From Berberis thunbergii (lineage: Eukaryota; Streptophyta; Magnoliopsida; Ranunculales; Berberidaceae), in NCBI GenBank assembly GCA_003290165.1, contig QNQO01000515.1, positions 620,001 to 684,000 on the forward strand: a stretch of DNA of 64,000 nt. The letters are read 5' to 3'. The notes beneath the pieces are model-generated. The model was not told the DNA's origin, searched no databases, and saw only the letters and a program-made list of their open reading frames with translations. Position 1 is the stretch's first letter; the number at the start of each line of letters is the position of its first letter. The position numbers were made by a program, and so were the translations under genes. Below are positions 9,910 to 21,350 of the stretch, one piece after another.

Positions 9910-10135
9910 CAATGGTATGTAAAAAGTAATATACCAGGATAAGTTTTTCATTATACAAGCAAGGGTATTTATACAAGAAGTATCCTAGTAGCTTTAGATA
10001 ACTTCTGATAAGAATACAATTTAATTTCCACAACTACAATATTCCTAAGATTTCCACAACTTCAATATTCTAATCATATCCCTATAGTATCCTAATCATA
10101 TCCCTATATCATAGGAGAATCATTGATTCTCAACA
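9910..10135 (-). repeat. Copia A 3' LTR
   Basis: The minus strand starts TGTTGAGAATCAATGATTC directly after a C-tract on the plus strand (polypurine GGGGGGG). From ~9914 to ~10115 it matches 14388-14606. The far (low-coordinate) edge is not defined. Confidence 0.65.
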
Positions 10136-11670
10136 CCCCCCCTCAAGTTGGAGAGTGGATGTCAAGAACTCCCAACTTGTGCAACATGCCATTGAAAACG
10201 TCTTTTCCTAACGGCTTTGTGAGCACGTCCGCTACTTGATGAGATGAAGTTACATACTTGGTTTCAACTGAACCATTTTGAATTTTTCTCTAATAAAGTG
10301 GCAATCTATTTCAATATGCCTTGTTCTCTCATGGAAGGTCGGGTTAGCCGCAACGTGCAAAGCAGCTTGATTATCACAGTAAAGCATCGCTACCGCTAGA
10401 TGTGACACCTGTAGATCTCGTAATAAGTTGCGCAACCAGGTTATTTCACAACAAGCACTCGTCATGGCTCAATACTCGACTTTTGCTAAAGAGAGGGAAA
10501 CAATTTTCTGTCTTTTTGTCCTCCAAGATACCAGTGAATTTCCCAGAAAGACACAATAGCCTGTTGTTGATCTTCTAGTAGTGGGACAACCAGCTCAATC
10601 CGAATCACAATAAGTTGTTAAACGCAAAGAATTATGAGCTGGAAAAAAAACCACTTCTTGGAAAACTTTTAAGATATGTTGCATCCCAATGTGATTTCCT
10701 TGGTTCATGCATGAACCTGCTAAGGACATGAACTGCATAAGTAATATCAAGCCTGGTGATGGTCAAATAGATAAGGCGGCCTAAACCTTCTATAGTTTTG
10801 TGGATCTGCGAGCAATTCACCTGTGTCTGACAATTTGAGATTTTGTTCCATTGGAAAGGCAATTGGTCGTGTTCCTAATAAAGCTTCATCTTTAATAATA
10901 TCAAGAGCATACTTTCTCTGAGAAATTGCAATACCTTTCTTGGAACGAGATACCTCAATACCCAAAAAGAATTTTAAATCCCCAAGATCTTTGATACGAA
11001 AACGATTATGAAGAAATTATTTGAACCCAAATCATTTCCTGTAATCAATATGTCATCAACATAAATCAAAAGGATGGTGAATGATTTCCCTCTATTATGT
11101 GTGAAGAGGGAGTAATCAGTTTTAGATTGAACGAAACCAACAGCTTGTATGGCATCGGAGAACTTAGTAAAGCATTGACGAAAAGCTTGTTTTAGGCCAT
11201 ATAGGGACTTGTTGAGGCAACATACCAGATTCTCTCCCTAGCGTCGTAGACCGGGAGGTGGGAGCCTTATATCGCTCGATTGAACCATCAGAGTGATTGG
11301 TTCCTTATCGGGAAGAAGAGAAGTAAGAGTCCAAGTGTGATTTAGTTCCAACGCTTGAAGTTCGGAGAGCATAGCTTGTTGCCAATTTGGACCTGAGGCA
11401 GCATCCTCATAAGTTCGAGCCTCTACATGACGGCTGATGTTGAAAATGAAAGCTATATGGGATGGTGAGTCTCGATGGTAAGAAATAAAATTGGACAAGG
11501 GATAGAGAGTACTTGATGAGGGAACTGGAGACGAAGACTCTGATTGGATGGATGGTGGCAATGTGATGACATAATCCTGGAGGTGGCTATGTAAATTTTT
11601 GGTACGGTCTGACCGACGAAGAGGTGGTGCGGTTGGTGGAGAGACATAAACGGGAGAAGTAGGAAGCACC
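10136..11670 (-). pseudogene. Copia A reverse transcriptase and RNase H
   Basis: Fragments in changing frames give, in order, GPNWQQAMLSELQALELNHTW (RT start, ~11400), the catalytic [10 protein letters not shown] (~11050), [40 protein letters not shown] and the RNase H end YCDNQAALHVAANPTFHERT with HIEIDCHF (~10300). Several stops and shifts lie between them. The polypurine tract follows at once. Confidence 0.8.
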
Positions 11671-12434
11671 TAGTGGAGAACTTTCAGATGAATAGGAAGG
11701 GTTACCTGGTGAGGGAAGGGTGTGGTCAGTAAGAGAAGAGAGTTCTGTGTTAGTGGGTAAAGGAGTAGATGGAGTAGGAAAGATGACAACCTTGGTGAAT
11801 CATCGGGTAGGCTAGTATGTAAGGCATCATGGTGGGTTAGTGGTGGTAAGGGGCCCGAGGAAGGGAAATGGTTGAATTGGGTATGCTCGGTCTTGAAAGG
11901 AAAAATATTTTCATGAAACGACTAGTAAATATTTTTCGAGTGGACAAATCATAAAGTTTGTAGGCCTTTTGCCCATGAGGATAGCCAAGGAAAACAGATT
12001 GCTTAGCACGTGGATCAAAATTGTGAGAAGTGTAGATATGTTTGGCATATGCAAGACACCCAACAACCTTTATATGTGTATAGGATGGTGTTGCATTATA
12101 CAATTTCTCAAATGGAGTTTTGTGGGAAATAAGTACGGTGGGCAACCTGTTGATCAAATGAACTGTTGTGAGTATGCATTCTCCCCAGAGATGAAGAGGG
12201 AGGTTAGCTTGAAAGCGTAAGGCCCGTGTAGTTTCAAGGATATGACGATGCTTACGTTTGGCAACACCATTTTGTTGTGGTGTGGCAACACAAGTATGTT
12301 GATATAAAGTTCCATGATCTTTGAAAAAATCCCTTAATGAAAAAAATTACCCCCCATTATCCACACGAATAGCTTGTATGGTGGTATTAAATTGGGTTTT
12401 AACCATGGAGAAAAAGGATTTGAGTAGTTCTTGT

Positions 12435-12482
12435 GTTTCATTTTTGTGGTGTATATCTTGTGTTTCATTTTTGTGGTGCATA
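12435..12482. repeat. 27-base tandem duplication in copia A integrase
   Basis: The word TTGTGTTTCATTTTTGTGGT occurs twice in direct succession, lengthening the integrase by nine codons in frame. Confidence 0.7.
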
Positions 12483-12520
12483 AGAAATACCCAAGTAAAT
12501 CGAGAGAAATCATCCACAAT

Positions 12521-13445
12521 TAGGGGTGAGCACGGGATGGGATGGGATGAGATATACCCATCCCGTTCATATGGGATGGGGACGGGACGGGATCAGCGTG
12601 CTGCCTGTGACTGCTGTGAAGGTTATCATCATATAAGGGCATGAAAAATAACTTTCTTATAATTAGAGATAGATGTGGCATGCAAATATAAGGGTAGCCA
12701 CTAAATCCCCTAACAATGAAGTCGAGTGGGCTGACTTTTAGAAAATGACATGATAAATGGGACCCCACTAAGAGTATTGTGTCGCTGGGATGGCCTCCCA
12801 ACTGATTTTACAATTTCATTACAGTGAGAAACAAAATTCATGGTTCCTTGACAAAATGACATTTCATATTTTGTTAGGGAAGAAATATAGACCTATTGGT
12901 GATGCTCTAAATTATTCATAATGGTTTACCATCAATACATATATTGTAATTAAAAAAATTTATTTTTACAGCCCGGGGCATCTCAAATTCTTGGCTCCGC
13001 CCTTGAATGTTCCCTTCTGAATATGTATTACTCAGTTAATTGTTATTTTTCATCTTCACCTGGGTATTATCAATATTTGGAAGTTAAATAATTAGAGCCA
13101 CTTTTATTGGAAAACCAAGCAACAATATGCTATCTTTCTCTTGCTTAATGAATATTTATTTCTTGAAGTAACATTTCTCTAACCACTGCAAACACCATGA
13201 GTTTCTGTCAGCCATCTGTAAGTTTATATGAATAAAAATAAATAAATAAATAAATAAAAATATTAATAATAAATATTAAAAATTAGCTCGGGACGGGACG
13301 GGATTGGCGGGATTGAAAATCTCCATCCCATCCCATCCCATTCTAGATCGGGATGGGACGTGATTGGGATGAAATTATTCAATCCCATTAAGACCCGAAA
13401 AAATCGAGACGGGATCGGGATCGTGGGATGGGATGCCCACCCCTA
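12521..13445. mobile_element. Non-autonomous hAT-type DNA transposon (925 bp)
   Basis: The element starts TAGGGGTGAGCACGGGATGG and ends with the complement of TAGGGGTGGGCATCCCATCC, which are imperfect terminal inverted repeats. It is flanked on both sides by the 8-bp direct duplication TCCACAAT (12513-12520 and 13446-13453). Eight-base duplications and a T/C-A-G-G-G-G-T-G terminus are hAT hallmarks. Subterminal regions are packed with GGGATGGGA and GGGACGGGA words on both strands, likely transposase-binding sites. No transposase frame is present. An inner stretch near 12970-13010 resembles another hAT terminus (GGCTCCGCCCTTG), so an older insert may be nested within. Confidence 0.88.
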
Positions 13446-14097
13446 TCCACAATTGTTAGGAAAAACCGAGCCCCAGAGATTGAAGGAGTTTTGTGAGGCC
13501 CCCAAATATCACAATGAATGAGGGGAAAATGTTTCATAGTGAAAATTGAACTTTTGCTAAACAGAATGCGAGTCTGTTTTGCCAAATGACAGGCGTCGCA
13601 AACATTATTCAAACTAGAGGAACAATTTAACAAAGTTTTGCCTAAAACATGTAAACATGAAAAAGAAAGGTGACCTAAACGGCGATGCCATAAGTCTGCG
13701 GAAGCGGAAGCAAGGTAGCTGGCTGGTTTGTTGGTAGATGGAGCTTGGTCATAAACCAATGCCACTAAGTGATAAAGCCCGTCACGTTGTTTACCCAAAC
13801 CAATCATCATCCTCGTTGCTAGGTTCTGCAAGATACACCAAAAAGGAAAAAAAAAAGTCACTGAACATTGTAATCCCTTTGTAATGCGACTGACAGACAT
13901 GAAATCGACTTTAAAGGTAGGAACACATAAAACATTTTCAAAGAAATATGAGAATTAAGAGATAAAGTTCTAATGGAACTAATAAGTGTTGTATCTCCAC
14001 TTGGCAACATTATTGGCTGCATAGAGGGATTTTTAGCTTTGGCTCTAAGCAGGTGAGAAGCTGAGGTGATATGGTCTGTGGCGCCACTATCAATAAT

Positions 14098-14387
14098 TCA
14101 ATTGAGATCATGAAAAGGTTTGGTATTACCCGAGGATTGGTGGGAGTCTTGTTCGCTCATCATATTTTGAATCTGTTGATATTGGATCTCAGATAAGTTA
14201 GGCATGATAGTTTGGATTTCTTCTAATGTTGGGTTTGAGTTCACATGGTTCGCAGTCCTAGTGCTTGCTCCCTTTTTGTTGTGACTTCCCTTAGGCTTAT
14301 TAGAACCATGCAAACGGTGTCCGGATGGAAATCTGTGCAACTTGTAACAAGTATCAACAATATGGTGGTCAACAATATGCCATATAA
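14098..14387 (-). pseudogene. Copia A gag C-terminus and protease start
   Basis: The frame contains DTCYKLHRFPSGHRLHGSNK, the usual copia gag zinc-knuckle end, then a Ser/Gln-rich linker. It is fused directly to LTR sequence at ~14387. Confidence 0.65.
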
Positions 14388-14606
14388 AACAATGGTATGG
14401 AAAAAATAATATGCCAGGATAAGTTTTTCATTATACAAGCAAGGGTATTTATACAAAAAGTATCCTAGCAGCTTTAGGTAACTTCTGGTAAGAATATAAT
14501 TCAGTTTCCACAATTACAATATTCCTAAGATTTCCACAACTACAATATCCTAATCATATTTCTATAGTATCCTAATCATATCCTTATATCATAGGAGAAT
14601 CATTGC
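14388..14606 (-). repeat. Copia A 5' LTR, both ends lost
   Basis: It is homologous to the 3' LTR over ~219 bases. It stops at GAATCATTG without the last 11 LTR bases, and on the other side it joins gag sequence instead of a primer site. Confidence 0.65.
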
Positions 14607-15100
14607 GTGCATTATTAAGAGTGAAGCAATTAAGAAAATTTTGAGGAAATAGAGAACAAATTTTGAATAACTATCGTGGAGAACATTGGCAAAAGTGTAT
14701 TCTAGCAAAGTTATCAAATATTCTAGACAGAGGCGAATCTACCTTATAGCTAAGGGGGCATTTGCACCCTTTAGCTTTTTAAGAAACTCCACCAAATTAA
14801 CAATATTTGCAATTTTACAAGCCTTCGCAAGTTCACATCTCTGCCTTCTCAATTGCCTAAAACGATTTCGACAAATATCGATTTTCTCCAATCCCCTCCA
14901 AACGCACAAGACAATTTCAACGGAGATCAACTTTTTCAAACGCACAATACGATTTCCATTAGACACAGATCAATTTATGGAGGTGGTCTTACTCTCTTTC
15001 TCTCTCTTGCTTGTTTGCTCCTCATCGACATTCTTCAGTCTTCACAGTAGTCTGCTTTAGCTAAGCAATTGGATGGTAACATTCTTAATATTATCAGTTG

Positions 15101-15455
15101 TCCACCAATTGTAGCTCAGTTGATCAGATATCAACTCTCCTGTGAGAGGTTGCGGGTTCGAGACTCACCAGTTAGGATTTTGTGAGTTTTCACTTGATTA
15201 TTAGGAGCACATGTGCTACGCCGTGGATGAGCCGTCTTTATGCAAGGTTGAAACAACGGACCGGAGCAAAAGCAGGTCTCCATGCGAGATGGAGGCGATG
15301 AGGATATTAAGTGGCAACAATACTGTAACCTTCGAGCCTGGTTTGGTAAACCCTATAAAGTCAGTTATGTAGCCTTCGGCCATGGATTACTAAATAAATA
15401 AAAAAGGGTCAATGACCTAATTTAAAATAAATAATAATATTATTATTAATAAATA
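15101..15455 (+). mobile_element. tRNA-derived SINE inserted in the hAT element
   Basis: The 5' end contains an RNA polymerase III A box (TAGCTCAGTTGATC) and B box (GGTTCGAGACT) in tRNA-like spacing, followed by an unrelated body and an A/T-rich tail with AAATAAATAAAAAA. It is flanked by a 16-base duplication differing at one base, TTAATATTATCAGTTG (15085-15100) and TTAATATTACCAGTTG (15456-15471). The tail after ~15405 includes extra AT-repeat sequence. A SINE moves with LINE enzymes. Confidence 0.85.
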
Positions 15456-15615
15456 TTAATATTACCAGTTGCAACTACCAGTGTCGAGAAAGTTTTTTCT
15501 ACTATAAAGATTATAGGGAATCAATTACGTAATCAGATGGGGGATCAATGGAGGCAGATAGGTTGATTACATATGTTGAGAAATATATATTTAATGGAAT
15601 CGATGATGAGGTGGT
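15456..15615 (+). pseudogene. hAT transposase C-terminal dimerisation domain fragment
   Basis: One frame reads LILPVATTSVEKVFSTIKII then GNQLRNQMGDQW before a stop, which is the hAT dimerisation domain of the TTF-type/zinc-finger MYM-like transposases. Downstream pieces in other frames continue the family pattern (EIYLMESMM). The SINE sits exactly at the LILPVA codons, so the 16-base duplication repeats part of the coding sequence. Confidence 0.8.
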
Positions 15616-16513
15616 TATACAACATTACTAGAACATGAAAACTCGCAGAGAGTTTATACTAAAATCCAATGTGCAACAACATTGACACATAAAATATGTT
15701 TCTCTTGTATTACTTTTAAAACTTTGTTTAATCATATTTATCTATTTATTTTATGAATTAAATTATCTGTGATTTATTTTTTAGCCCCCCTTTGTCTGCA
15801 ATCCTGGTTCCGTCCCTGATTCTAGACAATCATCCTTGTAATATTTAAATGGACGAAACATGGAAGAAAATGTATATTACAAAACACTAATACGACACTC
15901 AGAACTCACGTACAAAAAGTACTTGAAGCTTAGAAGTAACTATACTATATAATCAACTTAAAATGAAACAAACGTAAATCATGGCTACAAGACCATAACA
16001 TCAATCCCCAGGTTGCATTGTGCCCAAAAAAAAAACCCTAATAATTCAAACATATTCAGAGCTTTTAGTCAGCTAAATTATTATTTTTCGATGGCATCTA
16101 CATAAGAATTGCGGGATCATTTTAGCATTGCAAATGAATGAAATTGTATATGCCTACATGTTCATTGAGAAGCAAAAATCAGTATGGCAATCAGAGATTA
16201 GGTACTGGAATCTCAGTATTGCCACAATTATATAACCAAGTTTAACTCTTATTCTTAAAATCCAGTGCTAAACAGTGAGCAATTATTGTGCCAGGAGTAC
16301 ACAACCACTGCTGCAAGATCGCCATTCAAAAACATGATAGGTTATATAGTCATGACGAATCCTGTGATGGACTTTTCCCGTTAGATCATAAAATGAACAA
16401 GAAGCATATCAAAATGGCCTACATCCCCGCTTCTGTCATAACTTGTAATTGTCAAAAGCTTCTGGATCTCAGGACATCAAATGCTCAGAACATGCAAGTT
16501 TTACTCTTAACAC

Positions 16514-16517
<4 letters not shown>

Positions 16518-16548
<31 letters not shown>
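16518..16548. repeat. (AT)n microsatellite
   Basis: About 31 bases of alternating A and T. Confidence 0.9.
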
Positions 16549-16551
<3 letters not shown>

Positions 16552-16799
16552 GGTTCACCATACTATTGCTTTCTACCATATTGGGAAAGTGTATTCCTAT
16601 GTTAACTTTTGTTTGGTGCGTTGGTGGTGCTAATTCACATGTTATTGTTGAAAATCAAACACCTTTAAAATGCTTCATTCAATAAATAAATCTCAGGGCG
16701 GACCCTGGGCACGAATTGGTGCTACTCTTTTCTGGGCACCAATCACAGATATCGGCAAACAATGCAATCAACAAAAATGTTTTTCGAAATCATTATACA

Positions 16800-16945
16800 T
16801 AATTGGTGCTACTCTTATTTGTAAGACGTGCAATTTCTTCAATTTCACTGGAAGCACCTAAAACTCTCCTTGATTCAGCTGGATGATCAGGAACAACAAT
16901 TTCAGTCTTCAGTTCGTGTTGTATACCTTGCAGAAACTTCACGAG
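16800..16945 (-). pseudogene. Possible retrotransposon gag fragment
   Basis: The minus strand has ~48 stop-free codons including KFLQGIQHELKTEIVVPDHP and GASSEIEEIARLTNK. The shape 'FL-GL-hydrophobic-V-P ... EIE' resembles the helical end of plant Ty3-type gag proteins, but the resemblance is weak and no neighbouring pol is present. Two copies of the words ATTGGTGCTACTCTT lie nearby (16714 and 16801). Confidence 0.25.
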
Positions 16946-18442
16946 GAAGAGGAGTCATCAAGATAGTTAGCGATATTTGCTTCACCTGGGAACACCCACT
17001 GAAGTCTGCAACTTTTCAAGTTTGAGAATGCATTGAATGGCATGTTTTATGCTTTATTCATGAGATCCAGATAGAGCTTTAATGACACCCTTAAGTATAG
17101 CACTTGCGAGTTTGACAAGAAATCTATGTAGAATATCATCGAACAGTTGCTGCATATAAATATGAAGGAGATCATCCTCTGCTTTGATGATAGCATAATA
17201 GCAAGGTAATACTAAAAACTCATTTATTGTGATAAAAACAGAATATTTATGGTAATATTCCTAAATGTATATTGCACAGCCATGTCGTATGAGAGTATAC
17301 TAAATGACTATTGTTTAGATACCAAGCCAAGCTGATCCATCTAAAGAAGTTGCCATAAAACCCAGTGTAATGGTAACTATGTGAGTGGTACCACCATCTA
17401 CATTGACCACTTATAATCATACCTCCACAAAAACTAATATTTCTAAAATAAAAGATTGAAGCAGCGCTTCAAATAAGACCATTGTGCATAATGCAGACGG
17501 CATACCCACTGTAAAACCAAAGGGGTCTTACAAGCTACTAATTGTGGATTCTTGGCATAACTATACAAATAACACAACTTTAGTTTTTGCATGATAACAC
17601 TATTTGTACGACTTACAAGGAGATTTGTGATCTGAGCTGAGGATTCATTCTTTGTTTCAGTAATAGGAAAAAAAAATCGAAAACCATAAGGATACAAAGC
17701 ATTAGCAACATGAAAAAAAAAAAAAAAAAAAAAAGAGTAGATAATGACATGCTCAACTCTAACGGTGAAGATCACCTGGGGTGCTCGTGCATACCAATAT
17801 TCACATGAACAGTGACAAAAATACAGTCAAAGCAGCCATATTGGAAAGACATTCTGAACTTGACATTGTACCAAGGGGAGGCAAAAATAAGGTAATACAA
17901 ATGCAAATCAAGGTAGTCCAATGAACTTAGATAATTGGTCTAGAGGACCAGGCATTGGTGTAGTGAAATCAACAGGGAGCTTTGCAGCCACAGACAGAGA
18001 GTTACAGTGAGTGAATTGAGACAACAAGGAAGCCATGGTTTCCGAATGCACAATCCAGAACAAACATCAACAAACACTAAGAGAAAACACACCAATAAGT
18101 CAATGGCTGGAACTGGAGAATAACACTTGGATTCATCCAATGTTCCATTTACACATCAATGGTTTGTCATTTTCAACAAGCTGAGTTATGGGTCTTTGGA
18201 TATGTGCCATCTTATGTAATCCATCTATATCACAATTCAGAGTTGTGTTTTACTATTCATTGTTGACTAGAACAAACGTCAAATCATAAGGATTAGAAAT
18301 ACAAGATGAATAAGATTGAAAGTTGGAAAATGTGTTGGGTTGAAATTCATTTTCTATGATGGCCGTTTTTGTAAATATAAAACATACAGAAGGGCAAAGA
18401 AAATGAAAAACTTGGGGTTGAGATTCATTTCCTATGCATCAT

Positions 18443-18950
18443 TGAAATGCATTTTTGAAGATTTTTCTAATAAAACCAATGATCAATACAAACAGTTAAA
18501 TGAGTCGGGCATCTTAATGCACATTTAAATATAGCCCCTGAACTTCAAGGTTTGGCAAATTTCAATATTTGGAGAGAACTCACTCTCGGCGTTAAAAAAA
18601 ATTCCCATAACTAATTCAAATTTTGACCAAGTCTAACCTTAAAATTTATAGTATATATTTTATGGGAGAGAAATTTTTGTGTTCAAAATTATCATAACTA
18701 TTTACATAGTTTCAAATTTTGGTAGACTTAGTATCGTTGGAATGCATTTTTTTGAAGATATTTCCAATAAAACCAATCAAAACACTTAAGTTTTCAAAAT
18801 ATGCTTTTAAAAAAAGTCTCTTACGCATTTCACGTCGTAAACTTTTAATATTAATCAAAGCATGAGAAGGGCATCTTAAGGCGTATTCAAACAAAGACCT
18901 TGAACTCTATATTTTGGAAAATCAAAGTTCGGGGAGAATTTACTCCAGCA
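18443..18950. repeat. Diverged direct repeat, period about 0.3-0.36 kb
   Basis: The words ATGCATTTTTGAAGAT and CTAATAAAACCAAT (18447 onward) recur at ~18741. The following segment GCATCTTAATGCACATTT ... GAGAGAACTCACTC (18509-18585) recurs in mutated form at 18869-18945. Non-coding and AT-rich. Confidence 0.5.
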
Positions 18951-19419
18951 GTTTTTAAATATATTTTTTTTTACAAACCGTGTTTGACCTAATCCCACAA
19001 CCAACTTTCTATTGTGCCAACGACACGGGTAGTATACTAGTGCATAACATATATAATTAGAAAACAAGTAGAATTATCTCAATGTTTAAACTTTATTCTT
19101 TGAGTAATGGATATGATGATAATGTATGGTATAGGGTCCTACTAAGAATTTGTGTCTTTAATCTTTATCTTTATCTTTATCCATAAGTTTTTCACTTTTA
19201 CATAGGCCCTTAAAACAGCACTGAGGCCCAGTTACTTTTCTGAGTTTATCGATATGCGCTACCAAGAACAGTGTCTCTTTCACCTTTCTATCTTCCGCTT
19301 ATTTTTTCCTTCTTTGGTTCGAACATTGAGTGTGCACCACTATCACTACTTCAAAAAAATTAATCAGAAAAACAAGTATTGTATTAAGTATGGGCAAACA
19401 ACCAAAAAGATTAGTGCAG

Positions 19420-20060
19420 GTCACTAATCAATACAAAAAGATATGAACACTACAGAGATAGGACATCCCAGTTGAACATACAAGAAGAAAAGGGACTTAT
19501 TTAAACCTATCCCAGTTACAAACCCATAGCCATAAAGTGGCCTTGCATCAATCCAAATTTTATCTGTCTTTGTTGTTACCCTTAAAGATTCTACTATTTC
19601 TTTCTCTCCAAATAACTCAAACCATGGCATGAAGTAATCTGTCCCACATCCACTTACCAAAAAAGGTAGGTTAGCTGGAGGAACAGAGAGAGTGTCAATG
19701 CTCAACCCATTCCAGAAAGGAGTTAGAGAGGGACGCATGAACATGGAAGTATGCTAGAGCTAACACCCATAACTGTTTAACCAGAGAACAGGTAATGAGC
19801 AAGTTATCAATGGATTCTTCCTCCTGACCACAAAGGCCACAGTGGTTAGGGAGGAGGATGCCTCTTCTATTGATATTGTCCACTGAGGATTCTAACATGT
19901 AAAACAGTCCAAAATAGAAATGTTGCTTTGGGAGGCACCTCTTTTACCCAAAAATGAGATAACGGACCGTATTGATTCTCAAAACTAAACTAGAGGGAGC
20001 AAGCGGTTTGTGCCATTCCCTCACAGAGAAATTTGAATCTTTGCATTGCATAACCACTTA
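19420..20060 (-). pseudogene. LINE (non-LTR retrotransposon) ORF2 C-terminal fragment
   Basis: The minus strand carries the RT zinc-binding segment of plant L1-type LINEs: FWVKEVPPKATFLFWTVLHV (~19950), then NINRRGILLPNHCGLCGQEE and SIDNLLITCSLVKQLWVLAL, then the tail containing NGLSIDTLSVPP. Cys and His spacing fits the RT zinc-binding domain found after the LINE polymerase. Frames are broken and no polymerase motifs or poly(A) tail are visible, so only the 3' part survives. A second, unrelated copy of the same domain is found at 55.3 kb on the plus strand. Confidence 0.72.
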
Positions 20061-20769
20061 TCTGACTCCAAATCAAGAGCTACATTGTTAGTGAGCTCAA
20101 GGAGACTGATCATTTGAGGAATTTCCCAGTCATTAAGATTTCTTCTCAGATGAAAGTTCTAGCTACTTGTAGTGCTATCCCCAAAATCTACTTAAATAAT
20201 CACCAAGACCTTGTTCTTTCGAGGCTCAAGCATATAAAGATATCTTTATTTTCATTAATATGAAGGCTTAGGGGACACTAAAACTATGCTTGATTTCAAA
20301 AATTATAATTAATAATTATTATTAAAAATATTTAAAATTAAATAAACATTAAAAAATGATGATAGCAATATATAAAAATAAATAAATAAACGAAATATTT
20401 CAACACACTAACAACAATCAACCACGCAATAATAGAGAAGATAAGAGTCGAGACATCGTAACGGAGTTCACCCAATAGATGGCTACTTGGAAAGTTGGAT
20501 TGTATTGAGAACCAAGGAGAACCATACACCACTTCTCATTCTTCAATACAATATAAAAGATCAGCCCTTCTCCAACCTTCCAACTATTGCAAGCAACCCA
20601 ACTTCAATACAATATATAGGAATGAGCAATCCTATGATTGATTCTTCCGATATAATTAGGTAATTGAAATAGAGTATCCTCTGCCTCTCCTCTCTTTCCC
20701 CTCTTCCACCTCTTGCACTCGATTTGGAGCATTGACTTTATCCAAAGAAACCATAAGGTCTTCTTCAAC
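20061..20769. other. Interval left of copia B; possible broken coding flank
   Basis: No gene is assigned. The minus strand just left of the copia insertion (20650-20770) and just right of it (25220-25380) contains stop-poor stretches such as VEEDLMVSLDKVNAPNR and LLLIERLAKIAKHEGSM, which might be remains of one older coding unit that the copia element entered. Frames do not join cleanly. Confidence 0.3.
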
Positions 20770-20956
20770 TGTAAAGAATTGTATTGAAATATTATTGTAT
20801 GTTTCATAGATTAAATACAAGCTTATAAAGCAAACCTGGCCTAACATTGTAGAGATAGGAAACCTAAAACTTCTATTCTATTCTGACTTTCCTAACGTAT
20901 CATATTCTGTAACACTTTCCTATTTTGTAATATAGGTAGACTTCTTCTCTTTAACA
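20770..20956 (-). repeat. Copia B 3' LTR
   Basis: Plus strand TGTAAAGAATTG to TTTAACA; 187 bases. Confidence 0.9.
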
Positions 20957-21350
20957 CTCCCCCTCAAGTTGGAGTGTATGGTTGTAATACCCAACTTGCT
21001 AAGAAGATTATCAAATTAATAAGTGTTCAAAGCTTTAGTGAACAAATTTGCCCGTTGATGTAGTGTTCCAACATGCTCAGTCTGAATAATATCCTCTTGT
21101 ATCCTTTCTCTAATCAAATGACAATAAATCTCTATATGCTTCAATGCTTCATTCGCTCATGAAAAACCGGATTAGATGCAATATGGAGTGCAACCTTGTT
21201 GTCACAAAACCAGAGAGTTGCCTGAGGATGATTAATGTGCAAATCATTAAGAATGTACCTCAACTAGGTTAACTCACAGCATGTAGAAGTCATGGCCATA
21301 TATTCTGCTTCAGCTGTAGATCTTGCCACTGTAGTTTGTTTCTTAGCTTT

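Larger units (their letters stand above)
11837..13900 (-). pseudogene. Copia A GAG-pre-integrase and integrase, split by a transposon
   Basis: The part at 13900-13454 holds DLWHRRLGHLSFSCL, a zinc-binding CDACHLAKQ and HCDIWGPHKTPSISG with the first catalytic Asp. The rest resumes at 12512 with VDDFSRFTWVFLMHHKNE, VDNGG (second Asp), TPQQNG and LINRLP, and ends near 11837 with [16 protein letters not shown]. The catalytic Glu is replaced by Ala in the frame as read (TPQQNGVAKRKHR). A 27-base tandem duplication repeats the HHKNETQ segment. Confidence 0.8.
9860..14606 (-). mobile_element. Degenerate Ty1/copia retrotransposon (copia A)
   Basis: Reading the minus strand from the right: a partial LTR (14388-14606), a gag zinc-knuckle fragment, GAG-pre-integrase and integrase, reverse transcriptase, RNase H, a polypurine tract and the other LTR (to 10135). 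INT before RT identifies Ty1/copia. Leader, primer site and most of gag are missing, because the right LTR runs directly into the gag knuckle near 14387. Many stops and shifts are present, and the integrase is split by a hAT element at 12521. The outer LTR edges lack a visible target duplication; the left edge is uncertain (9695-9910). Confidence 0.82.
14728..15818 (+). mobile_element. hAT transposon remnant with transposase C-terminus (1091 bp)
   Basis: The left end is CAGAGGCGAATCTACC and the right end is GGTTCCGTCCCTG, imperfect inverted repeats. An 8-bp duplication ATTCTAGA lies on both sides (14720-14727 and 15819-15826). The element retains the end of a TTF/MYM-type hAT transposase and is internally deleted. 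A SINE inserted in the transposase remnant accounts for 355 bases of its length. Confidence 0.87.
15827..19400. other. Gene-poor interval with simple repeats
   Basis: No host gene is recognisable on either strand in these 3.6 kb. It holds an (AT)n tract at 16518-16548, an A22 run at 17713-17734, a possible gag fragment near 16800-16945 (minus) and a diverged direct repeat at 18443-18950. Reading frames are all short and lack codon-like structure. Confidence 0.5.

Noticed and set aside
14241..14513. Frame MWKLNYILTRS..., matching one at 9761-10033
   Set aside because: Both are translations of the copia A LTR; the similarity is repeat homology, not a protein family.
16518..16548. (AT)n tract considered as a cruciform or origin-like element
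   Set aside because: Ordinary microsatellite; no associated features.
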